A DNA stretch of 9,024 bases. Source: Planctomycetia bacterium. GTDB lineage: Bacteria > Planctomycetota > Planctomycetia > Pirellulales > UBA1268. A program made the translations under genes and the position numbers. The notes beneath the pieces were generated by a model. The model saw only the letters and a program-made list of their open reading frames with translations. It had not been told where the DNA came from and did not search any database. Below, piece by piece: positions 1-6,433 of the stretch (position 1 is its first letter; each line of letters opens with the position of its first letter). The stretch covers positions 1-9,024 of the forward strand of contig RFPF01000109.1 of NCBI GenBank assembly GCA_009926295.1, in the 5' to 3' direction.

Positions 1-18
1 CGCCCGGCGCGCCGGGCG
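1..18. repeat. Perfect 18-nt GC palindrome
   Basis: The first 18 bases form a perfect inverted repeat: CGCCCGGCG followed directly by its reverse complement. It could be the core of a hairpin downstream of a gene lying left of the window, or a protein-binding palindrome. No T-run follows it on the + strand, so a classical intrinsic terminator is not well supported. In DNA this GC-rich, chance is a fair alternative. Confidence 0.4.
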
Positions 19-67
19 GGTGATCGCCGCGTGGACGTGAAGCGGCGCGGATCGTGCCGCCATTCCG

Positions 68-104
68 GCCGGAAAAGTCCGGCTCGGAACGATTTTGGAG
101 CCGG
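68..104 (+). other. Two mutually exclusive small hairpins
   Basis: GCCGGA (68-73) pairs with TCCGGC (78-83) around an AAAG loop. CCGGCTC (79-85) pairs with GAGCCGG (98-104) around a 12-nt loop. The two stems share bases 79-83, so they cannot form together, which is the geometry of an attenuator-like switch or of overlapping terminator arms. The element lies just upstream of the promoter at 117-144, so it would belong to a transcript coming from the left. Its function is unknown. Confidence 0.25.
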
Positions 105-116
105 GTCACCGATTGT

Positions 117-144
117 TTGACTCGCGCAATCCCGGGTCCATAAT
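117..144 (+). promoter_or_regulatory. Sigma70-like promoter for the small gene
   Basis: A -35 box TTGACT (117-122, five of six consensus bases) and a -10 box CATAAT (139-144, five of six) are separated by 16 nt. This is the best promoter match seen in the window, and it stands out against the GC-rich surroundings. Transcription would start near 151, giving a leader of about 200 nt before the gene at 358. Planctomycete promoters are poorly characterised, so the assignment rests on the general bacterial consensus. Confidence 0.5.
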
Positions 145-150
145 GGCGTC

Positions 151-357
151 GTTCCTTTCGACCTGCCACCCGCAGCGGCCTCCCGGCCGTCCCATCCGCG
201 GGATGCATGGCGGCTCGGCCGGCCACCCCGGCCCACGACCCGCCGGACATGCATGTTGAATCGACGACCGGATTTGAAAGCCCGGAGGTCTCGGATGGTC
301 CGAGTGCCTCGTAGGGTGAATCACTCACCTTTGCACGACAGGAGTTTGTTCGTTCCG
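151..357 (+). other. Long leader with two hairpins before the small gene
   Basis: There is no convincing gene between the predicted promoter and the start at 358. The 3' half holds two adjacent hairpins. CTCGGA (290-295) pairs with TCCGAG (299-304) around a 3-nt loop. AGGGTGA (313-319) pairs with TCACCTT (325-331), with one G-U pair and a 5-nt loop. The second ends nine bases before an AGGAG ribosome-binding motif at 340-344. The leader could therefore fold and affect translation of the small gene. It matches no riboswitch class that I recognise. Confidence 0.3.
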
Positions 358-579
358 ATGGCCCGCATCCGCAACGTCTTCGAAATCATCGAGCTCTACG
401 GTCACGACGAGAATTTCGAGCCCCACACCACACCGGAATTCGTCCCCACGAAAGCACCCGCCGGTTCCAAGCAGAAACTCGACATCCTCGCCGAGCGGAT
501 CCAACGCGGCATGCCGCTGTGGCACCCGGAGGATTCGACCGATTCCGCCGCCAACCTCGTGGGCGCGAGCGAGGCCTGA
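358..579 (+). CDS. Small conserved-looking protein of unknown function
   Basis: This encodes 73 residues with no signal peptide and no membrane segment, so the product is probably cytoplasmic. It begins MARIRNVFEIIELYGHD and carries a central P-A-G-S-K-Q-K-L segment followed by a 'G-M-P-L-W-H-P-E-D' motif near residues 54-62. From memory, similar short proteins with a 'PAGS..K...L..R...G.PLWHP' pattern occur in other planctomycetes without assigned function; this was not searched. The ATG at 358 is chosen because AGGAG lies at 340-344, although the 13-nt spacing is long. A TTG at 346 is in frame but too close to that motif, and the ATG at 253 would add an arginine-rich, low-quality N-terminus that overlaps the leader hairpins. 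A strong promoter lies upstream and a hairpin terminator downstream, so it is probably monocistronic. No function can be assigned. Confidence 0.7.
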   Translation: MARIRNVFEIIELYGHDENFEPHTTPEFVPTKAPAGSKQKLDILAERIQRGMPLWHPEDSTDSAANLVGASEA

Positions 580-606
580 TCCGCGCCCGCCCGATGCCAC
601 CGAATG

Positions 607-1152
607 TCATCGCCCTCCGCGGCCCCGCCCGCGGAGGGCGATTTCGATTTCTCGCCTGGCGCCCGCGGCCTTGAGCTTCTCGCGCTTGTCGTGCAGTTTG
701 CGCCCGCGGCCGATCCCCATCAGCACCTTCACCCGACCGTTCTTGAAGTACATCTTGAGCGGCACGAGCGTCAGGCCCTTCTCGTAGGCCAGGCTCGCGA
801 ACTTCTTGATCTCCCGGCGGTGGAGCAGCAATTTGCGCGGACGCTTCGGCTGGTGGTTGAGCTGATTGGCCTTTTCATATTCCGGGATGTCGCAGCCGAT
901 GAGCCAAACCTCCGCGGCATCGACCCGTCCGTAAGCCTCGTCGAGCGACAGCTTGCCGGCCCGCAGGCTCTTGACCTCGCTGCCGACCAGCGCGATCCCG
1001 CACTCGAGCGTGTCGACGATCTCGTATTCGTGCCTGGCACGGCGGTTTTCCGCCACCACCCGCTCGGCCGGCTTGTCGGCGGCCGTGGCCTTGCCGGACG
1101 GTTTCGATGCGTTGGGTTTCGTGGGTTTCGGAGCGGCCACGGAGCGTGCCAT
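607..1152 (-). CDS. smpB: SsrA-binding protein SmpB (trans-translation)
   Basis: SmpB binds the tRNA-like domain of tmRNA and delivers it to stalled ribosomes, so that stuck peptides are tagged for degradation and the ribosome is released. The 181 residues carry the family landmarks in order: N-R-R-A-R-H-E-Y (36-43), GSEVKSLR (57-64), the N-H-x-P-x-R-P-R-K-L-L-L-H-R-R-E-I block (99-115), L-V-P-L-K-x-Y-F-K-N-G (129-139) and G-R-K-L-H-D-K-R-E (150-158). The family is usually about 150-160 residues; the excess is an N-terminal extension of about 35 residues rich in Lys, Pro and Ala. The C-terminal tail, which in studied SmpB proteins enters the mRNA channel, is basic and ends in a Gly-Arg run. 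The start at 1152 is the first ATG, with only a weak GGAG about 18 nt upstream. The gene converges on the small gene at 358-579 and diverges from the operon at 1236. No ssrA gene was seen in the window. Confidence 0.95.
   Translation of the reverse strand: MARSVAAPKPTKPNASKPSGKATAADKPAERVVAENRRARHEYEIVDTLECGIALVGSEVKSLRAGKLSLDEAYGRVDAAEVWLIGCDIPEYEKANQLNHQPKRPRKLLLHRREIKKFASLAYEKGLTLVPLKMYFKNGRVKVLMGIGRGRKLHDKREKLKAAGARREIEIALRGRGRGGR
609..650 (+). terminator. Intrinsic terminator embedded in the 3' end of smpB
   Basis: Bases 609-622 pair perfectly with 629-642, giving a 14-bp GC-rich stem with a 6-nt loop. On the + strand the stem is followed by TTTCGATTTCT, a T-rich stretch. It begins 30 nt after the stop codon of the small gene at 358-579, the right place for its rho-independent terminator. 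On the - strand no T-run follows, so it should terminate mainly rightward transcription. The stem lies within the last eleven codons of smpB, including its stop codon. Confidence 0.55.
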
Positions 1153-1235
1153 CGTTTGTGGGCGGGGAACTCCGCACAGATTACACTTTACACGTCATCC
1201 CGCCGCATCGGCCTTCCTTCCGCTCCCTCCGGATC
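1153..1235. promoter_or_regulatory. Divergent promoter region between smpB and the operon
   Basis: This 83-nt gap separates the start codons of smpB (leftward) and the SUMF1-like gene (rightward), so it should carry promoters for both. An AT-richer island lies at 1179-1192. Read on the - strand it contains TGTAAT (1185-1180), five of six bases of a -10 box for smpB, but no -35 match at normal spacing. Read on the + strand it contains TACACT (1182-1187), four of six. The evidence is mainly positional; the exact boxes are uncertain. Confidence 0.35.
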
Positions 1236-2450
1236 ATGTTCATGCAGTCTCGTCCAGTCACCGCCCCGGCGACCCTGTGCCTCGTCCTCGTCGCCTCGCT
1301 GGTCGCGGCAGACATGGCCTTCGCCTCCCAGCCCGGCTTCGTCGCTGGAGAGGTCAAGCCGGCCGGCGACGGGCCGGCGGTCAAGGTGCCCGGCGGCTGG
1401 ATGGTCGCCTACGACGAGACGATCCCCGGCACCGAGATCACGTTCCGGATGATGCCGATTCCCGGTGGCACGTTCCGCATGGGCAGCGTCGACGGCGAGG
1501 AGGATCGCACCTCCGACGAGGGGCCGCAATTCGACGTCTCGATCGAGCCCTTTTGGATGGGCCGCTGCGAGGTGACGTGGGGCGAATACAAGGCCTACAT
1601 GGCGGCCTGCGATCTCTTCAAGGCGCTCGAATCGGCACATGTCCGCACGGTGACGCCCGAGAACGAGGCCGACGCCGTCACGGCCCCATCCAACCTCTAT
1701 GACCCGACGACGACCTTCACCAACGGCGAGGATCCGCTCCAGCCCGCCGTGACCATGACGCAGTTCGCCGCGCGGCAATACACGAAGTGGCTCAGCGGCC
1801 TCACGGCGCGGTTCTACCGGCTGCCGACCGAGGCCGAATGGGAATATGCCTGCCGGGCCGGCACGACGACGCCGTGGAACTCGGGTGCGGCTGCCGCCGC
1901 GCTGGAGGCGGCCGCGTGGTTCGCGGACACATCCGACGAGACGACGCACCCAGTGGGGGAGAAGGAGCCCAATGCGTTCGGCCTCCACGACATGCACGGC
2001 AACGTGGCGGAGTGGGTGCTCGACGAACTCGTGCCCGGCGGCTACGGACGGCAGGCTGCCCTGCCCCAACCGGTGTCCGCGGGCCTCGCGGCCGTCTGGC
2101 CGGAGCACCTTTCGCCACGCGTGGTGCGCGGCGGTGCCTACTACGACGAGGCGGCGCAGTGCCGGAGTGCCGCCCGCCGCGGCTCTGAGGACATTCCCTG
2201 GAAGGACGTCGATCCGAACCTCCCGAAGAGCCCGTGGTGGTACACGGAGGAACCGGCGCTCGGAGTCGGGATGCGGGTCGTGCGGCCGTTCTCGCCGCCC
2301 GATCTGGCCACCCGTCGCCGCTGGGGCGACGCCGACATCGAGAGCATCCGCGCCGATACGGCCGACCGCCTCCAGCAGGGCCGCGGGGCGCGGGGCCTCG
2401 TCGATCCCAAACTGCCGGCCGACGCGGCTGCCGAAGGCTTCACGAACTAG
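1236..2450 (+). CDS. Secreted SUMF1/FGE-like domain protein, probably not a true FGE
   Basis: The product has 404 residues. A signal peptide covers about residues 1-30, with likely cleavage after A-F-A. A SUMF1 (formylglycine-generating-enzyme-like) domain spans about 70-355, with MMPIPGGTFRMG at 72, R-L-P-T-E-A-E-W-E-Y at 195-204, H-D-M-H-G-N-V-A-E-W at 251-260 and R-V-V-R-G-G at 295-300. True FGE has two catalytic Cys shortly after this last motif. Here the first position is Asp304, and the only Cys nearby is Cys309 in a C-R-S-A-A-R context common in non-catalytic relatives. No sulfatase gene is present in the window. I infer a binding or structural role outside the cytoplasm, similar to the many secreted planctomycete proteins of this type. 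About 50 polar residues follow the domain. The ATG at 1236 (or 1242) is chosen because the longer frame from 1107 overlaps smpB and would bury the signal peptide; no clear Shine-Dalgarno precedes either start. It is the first gene of the five-gene operon. Confidence 0.85.
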   Translation: MFMQSRPVTAPATLCLVLVASLVAADMAFASQPGFVAGEVKPAGDGPAVKVPGGWMVAYDETIPGTEITFRMMPIPGGTFRMGSVDGEEDRTSDEGPQFDVSIEPFWMGRCEVTWGEYKAYMAACDLFKALESAHVRTVTPENEADAVTAPSNLYDPTTTFTNGEDPLQPAVTMTQFAARQYTKWLSGLTARFYRLPTEAEWEYACRAGTTTPWNSGAAAAALEAAAWFADTSDETTHPVGEKEPNAFGLHDMHGNVAEWVLDELVPGGYGRQAALPQPVSAGLAAVWPEHLSPRVVRGGAYYDEAAQCRSAARRGSEDIPWKDVDPNLPKSPWWYTEEPALGVGMRVVRPFSPPDLATRRRWGDADIESIRADTADRLQQGRGARGLVDPKLPADAAAEGFTN

Positions 2451-2461
2451 GGGACCGGGCG

Positions 2462-4798
2462 ATGAATCGAATCGTGGCGACGGTTCTTGCCACCTGCCTC
2501 ATGGCGGATGCCGCCCGGGCGGGCGACTGGCCCGACTGGCGTGGACCGCAGCAGGATCGCCGCTACGAGGGCCCGCCGCTCGTGACGGCGTTCGATCCCG
2601 GGCAGGGCACGAACGTGCTCTGGAGGAACGAAGAAGCGGGCGGCATCTCCACGCCCGTGATCATGGGCGGAAGGCTGTTCACCCTCGTGCGGCACAAGCC
2701 GGGCACGACCGAAGAGGCGGAGAAGGTGCTGTGCCTCGACGCAGCCACGGGGGAAAAACTCTGGGAGAACGTGTTCAACGTCTATCTCTCCGACGTGCCC
2801 GCCGAGCGGGTCGGCTGGTCGGCGGTCGTCGCCGATCCTGCGGGCGGCACCGTGTTCGCCCATGGCGTGTGTGGCGCGTTCACAGCGATCGACGCCACGA
2901 CGGGGAAGACGAGGTGGCAGCGTTCGCTCCACGAGGAGTTCGGCTTCCTTTCGACCTACGGTGGCCGCACGAACATTCCGGTGGTGTTCGAGGATCTCGT
3001 GATCGCCAGCGCCGTCGTCACCGGCTGGGGCGACACGGCGCGGCCCGCGCATCGCTTCCTCGGGATGGACAAGGCGACGGGCGTGGTCCGGTGGATGAAC
3101 GGCACGAAGGAGTTGCCAGAGGACACGACCTACAGCACTCCGTCGCTCGCCGACTTCGGCGGCAGCGCGGCGCTGGTGTTCGGGTCGAGCGATGGCAGCG
3201 TGTGGAACTTCCAGCCGCGCACGGGCAGGCCCGTGTGGAATTTCAAGCTCTCGCGCCGCGGCATCAACACACCGCCGCTCGTGGATGGCGACACGGTCAT
3301 CATCTCGCAGGCCGAGGAGAACCTCGACAACACGTCGATGGGCTCTGTGACACGCTTCAAGGCGGCGGGCTCCGGCGACATCACGGCCGCCGCCACGGCC
3401 TGGCAGAAGAAGGGGGTGATGGACGGCCGCTCCATGCCGGTGGTGCTGGGCGACCGTGTCTATTTCGTGGACGACGGCGCGAAGGTCTATGCCTTCGACA
3501 AGGCCACCGGGGCCGCAATCGGCCGCCCGCAGAAGCTGCTCGGCACGATCGTCCGCGGCAGCCCGCTCGTGGCCGATGGAAAGCTCTATGTATGCTCGAC
3601 GAGCGGCTGGCACGTGATCGAGCCGACGGCCGACGGCGTGAAGTTCGTGAATCGCATGCGGCTCGATGAGGAGGACGAGGTCACCGCCTCGCCGATCGCC
3701 TGGCGGGGGCGGATCTACCTGACGACCGGGGCGCGGCTCTACTGCATCGCCGGCAGTTCCGGCATGCCGACGGCCAAGGAGCAGCCGCGGGCCACCGCGG
3801 CACAGCAGGTGTCGAGCACGACCGCGGGCCCGGCTGGCGAGCCCGCCTGGTTGCAGCTCGTGCCCGCCGAGGCGCAGATCGCGGCGGGCGAGACCGTGCA
3901 GCTCAAGGCTCGGCTCTTCGATGCGGCAGGGCGGTTCGTGAGGGAATCACCGGCGACGTTCACAACCACGGCCGGAGCGGTCACGGAGGCCGGTGCCTAC
4001 ACAGCGCCGCCGGGCGAGCATGCGGCCGCGATCGTCACGGCGAAGGTGGGCGATCTCGAGGGCCGGGCCCGTATCCGCTCGATGCCTCCGCTGCCCTGGA
4101 GGTTCGACTTCGACGACATCCCGCTCGTCGCCGATCCCAAGACGGGCGTCGTCAAGGGCGAGCCTCCACTGCCGTGGGTCGGGATGCGGTATCGCCACGT
4201 GATCCGCGAGGTGGACGGGTCGAAGTGCCTGGTGAAGGTGACCACCATCCCCAAGGGAACCCGCAGCCAGGGCTGGATCGGGCCGATCGGGCTGCACGAC
4301 TATGTCATCCAGGCCGACTTCCGGGCCCAGGAGACGGGCGTGGAGCGGCCCGGATCGCCGGCGTCCGAGGGCGCGAAGTCGCCGGCCACCGACGCCGACG
4401 CCTTCGCCAAGAAATTCAGCAATCCCGCGGCTCTCGAGAAGGCACGGATGCCCGACATGGGCCTCGTCGCCCAGCGGTACACGCTGGATCTCATGGGCGC
4501 GGCCCAGCAGTTGCAGCTGCGGAGCTGGCCGCCGCAGGTGGCCACCTACTTCTCGAAGACGCTCCCTTTTTCGTGGGAGGCGGGCCGCTGGTACACGGTG
4601 AAGTTCGAGGCCCGCACGGCGGGCCGCTCGGCCGTGCTCCGCGGCAAGGTCTGGCCGCGGGGCGAGGCGGAGCCGGCCGCCTGGACCATCGAAGCCACGC
4701 ACGCGGCGGGCAACCTGCAGGGCAGCCCCGGCTTCTTCGGCAACTCGAAGGATTCCGAGATTTCGATCGACAACGTGACCGTGGAGGCCGTGAAGTGA
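2462..4798 (+). CDS. Exported PQQ-like beta-propeller with Ig-like and jelly-roll-like domains
   Basis: The product has 778 residues. A signal peptide (1-20, cleavage after A-R-A) leads to a mature start G-D-W-P-D-W-R-G-P. Repeated propeller-blade signatures such as 'LCLDAATGEKLW', 'TAIDATTGKTRW' and 'YAFDKATGAAIG' fill about residues 22-445, the PQQ-like/BamB-like fold. An Ig-like (bacterial Big-type) domain follows at about 463-540, containing 'L-V-P-A-E-A-Q-I-A-A-G-E-T-V-Q-L'. The C-terminal part (about 545-778) resembles a concanavalin/LamG-type jelly roll, ending 'GSPGFFGNSKDSEISIDNV'. No catalytic site was recognised, so it probably binds or scaffolds an extracellular polymer or partner; 'BamB' would be an over-annotation because the domain order differs. 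An AGGGGA motif overlaps the stop codon of the upstream gene and lies 7 nt before the ATG at 2462, which settles that start. Its stop overlaps the next start by 4 nt. Confidence 0.85.
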   Translation: MNRIVATVLATCLMADAARAGDWPDWRGPQQDRRYEGPPLVTAFDPGQGTNVLWRNEEAGGISTPVIMGGRLFTLVRHKPGTTEEAEKVLCLDAATGEKLWENVFNVYLSDVPAERVGWSAVVADPAGGTVFAHGVCGAFTAIDATTGKTRWQRSLHEEFGFLSTYGGRTNIPVVFEDLVIASAVVTGWGDTARPAHRFLGMDKATGVVRWMNGTKELPEDTTYSTPSLADFGGSAALVFGSSDGSVWNFQPRTGRPVWNFKLSRRGINTPPLVDGDTVIISQAEENLDNTSMGSVTRFKAAGSGDITAAATAWQKKGVMDGRSMPVVLGDRVYFVDDGAKVYAFDKATGAAIGRPQKLLGTIVRGSPLVADGKLYVCSTSGWHVIEPTADGVKFVNRMRLDEEDEVTASPIAWRGRIYLTTGARLYCIAGSSGMPTAKEQPRATAAQQVSSTTAGPAGEPAWLQLVPAEAQIAAGETVQLKARLFDAAGRFVRESPATFTTTAGAVTEAGAYTAPPGEHAAAIVTAKVGDLEGRARIRSMPPLPWRFDFDDIPLVADPKTGVVKGEPPLPWVGMRYRHVIREVDGSKCLVKVTTIPKGTRSQGWIGPIGLHDYVIQADFRAQETGVERPGSPASEGAKSPATDADAFAKKFSNPAALEKARMPDMGLVAQRYTLDLMGAAQQLQLRSWPPQVATYFSKTLPFSWEAGRWYTVKFEARTAGRSAVLRGKVWPRGEAEPAAWTIEATHAAGNLQGSPGFFGNSKDSEISIDNVTVEAVK

Positions 4799-6432
4799 AC
4801 CTGCGTGCGATCCTCGTGTGTGTGGCCGCCCTCGTCGCCGTGCCGACCCGGGCCGGTGACTGGAACCAGTGGGGCGGATCCCCCGTCCGCAACAACGTGT
4901 CGCCTGCGAAGAACATTCCGGCCGAGTGGGCGCCGGGCGACTTCGACCTCGATACGGGGGAATGGAAGCCGGCCACGAGCAGGAACGTCGCCTGGGTCGC
5001 AGCCCTCGGCAGCCAGTCGTACGGCAACCCTGTCGTGGCGGGGGGCAAGGCATACGTCGGCACGAACAACGGCAAGGGCTGGCTGAAGAGGTATCCCCCC
5101 GCGGTCGACCTCGGCTGTCTGCTCGCGTTCGACACCAAGGACGGTTCGTTCCTCTGGCAGGATTCGAGCGAGAAGCTCCCCACCGGCCGCGTCCACGACT
5201 GGCCGCTGCAGGGCATCTGCTGCGCGCCGCTCGTGGAGGGCGACCGCCTCTGGTACGTGACGAGCCGCGGCGAGGTGAAGTGCCTCGACACCGAGGGGTT
5301 CCGCGACGGCGAGAACGACGGCCCGTTCACCGCCGAGAAGGTCGCGGAGAGGGACGAGGCCGACGTCGTCTGGGTGCTCGACATGATGAAGCAGCTCGGC
5401 GTCTCCCAGCACAACATGTGCTCGTGCAGCGTGACGGCCGTGGGCGACCTGCTGTTCGTGAACACGAGCAACGGCGTGGACGAGGGGCACATCAACCTGC
5501 CGAACGCCGAGGCCCCCAGCTTCCTCTGCGTCGACAAGCGCGACGGCAGGGTGCTCTGGGCCGACGGCACGCCCGGCGCGAACGTGCTCCACGGCCAGTG
5601 GTCGAGCCCCGCATGCGCCGAACTCGGCGGCGTGCCGCAGGTGCTCTTCGGCGGCGGAGACGGCTGGCTCTATGCCTTCGACGCCCGCGGCGAGAACGGC
5701 CGGGCAAAAAAGCTCTGGGAGTTCGACTGCAACCCGAAGGCTTCGAAGTACACGCTCGGGGGCCGCGCCGACAGGAACCATATCATCGGCACTCCGGTGG
5801 CGCACGAGGGGCTCGTCTACATCGCCGTCGGAGAGGATCCCGAGCACGGCGAGGGCGTGGGGCACCTGTGGTGCATCGACCCGACGAAGCGGGGTGACGT
5901 GTCGAGCGAATTGGCCGTGAGCCTCAAGGACCCGAACACTCCCCTGCCGCGTCGCCGCGAGCAGGCCGTGATCAAGGAGCAGGGGGAGGTGGCCCGGCCG
6001 AACCCCGCGTCCGCCGCCGTCTGGCACTATCCGGGGTTCGATGCCGACGGCAACGGCAAGCTCGACTTCGAGGAGACGATGCACCGCACCTGCGGCACGG
6101 TCGCCATCGCCGACGGGCTGTTGTTCGTCGCCGACTTCAGCGGGCTGTTCCACTGCCTCGACCTGAAGACCGGCAAGCCCCACTGGACCCACGACATGCT
6201 CGCCGCGAGCTGGGGATCTCCGCTCGTGGCCGACGGCAAGGTGTACATCGGCGACGAGGATGGCGACATCACCGTGTTCTCGCTCGGCAAGGAGAAGGAG
6301 ATCCTCGCCGAGATCAACATGGGCAACAGCGTCTACTCGACGCCGATCGTGGCGGGCGACACGCTGTACATCGCGAACAAGAGCCACCTGTTCGCGATCC
6401 GCGCCGGGGCGACGGCCGTCGGGAGCAAGTGA
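4795..6432 (+). CDS. Exported PQQ-like beta-propeller with EF-hand-like loop
   Basis: The product has 545 residues and starts at GTG. GGAGG at 4783-4787 lies 7 nt upstream, inside the previous gene, and the start codon overlaps that gene's TGA in a GTGA arrangement. A signal peptide covers residues 1-20 (cleavage after T-R-A), giving a mature start G-D-W-N-Q-W-G-G. Propeller blades run through most of the protein, for example 'GCLLAFDTKDGSFLW', 'FLCVDKRDGRVLW' and 'FHCLDLKTGKPHW'. Residues 416-427 (D-A-D-G-N-G-K-L-D-F-E-E) fit a complete EF-hand calcium loop, with acidic or polar ligands at positions 1, 3, 5, 9 and 12. A vicinal Cys142-Cys143 pair and a C-S-C at 209-211 add to about twelve cysteines in the mature protein. 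From memory, this closely resembles a widespread planctomycete family annotated only as PQQ-binding-like. Its function is unknown; binding, or a redox role outside the cytoplasm, is possible. Confidence 0.87.
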   Translation: MNLRAILVCVAALVAVPTRAGDWNQWGGSPVRNNVSPAKNIPAEWAPGDFDLDTGEWKPATSRNVAWVAALGSQSYGNPVVAGGKAYVGTNNGKGWLKRYPPAVDLGCLLAFDTKDGSFLWQDSSEKLPTGRVHDWPLQGICCAPLVEGDRLWYVTSRGEVKCLDTEGFRDGENDGPFTAEKVAERDEADVVWVLDMMKQLGVSQHNMCSCSVTAVGDLLFVNTSNGVDEGHINLPNAEAPSFLCVDKRDGRVLWADGTPGANVLHGQWSSPACAELGGVPQVLFGGGDGWLYAFDARGENGRAKKLWEFDCNPKASKYTLGGRADRNHIIGTPVAHEGLVYIAVGEDPEHGEGVGHLWCIDPTKRGDVSSELAVSLKDPNTPLPRRREQAVIKEQGEVARPNPASAAVWHYPGFDADGNGKLDFEETMHRTCGTVAIADGLLFVADFSGLFHCLDLKTGKPHWTHDMLAASWGSPLVADGKVYIGDEDGDITVFSLGKEKEILAEINMGNSVYSTPIVAGDTLYIANKSHLFAIRAGATAVGSK

Positions 6433-6433
6433 G

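Noticed and set aside
247..256. ACATGCATGT perfect 10-nt palindrome
   Set aside because: Short, with only one nearby partial copy (ATGCAT near 203-208) and no link to a promoter box. It is probably chance and not enough to call an operator.
1..357. A tRNA or ssrA (tmRNA) gene near smpB
   Set aside because: No cloverleaf, acceptor stem or T-loop consensus could be found in the non-coding stretch, and no tag-peptide frame was visible.
1107..1235. Longer N-terminus for the SUMF1-like protein
   Set aside because: It would overlap the start of divergent smpB and put about 43 residues before a clear signal peptide.
604..1452. + strand frame of 282 codons opposite smpB
   Set aside because: It is antisense to an unmistakable smpB and enters the operon's first gene out of frame; its Ser/Pro/Arg-rich tail is a typical shadow.
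2447..3613. Open frame on the - strand (388 codons) opposite the first propeller
   Set aside because: Codon-bias shadow; Arg/His/Ala-rich with no family features, and no ribosome-binding site was noticed.
2462..4798. Naming the first propeller BamB
   Set aside because: The fold is similar but BamB is a smaller lipoprotein of the outer-membrane assembly complex; this protein lacks a lipobox and carries two extra C-terminal domains.
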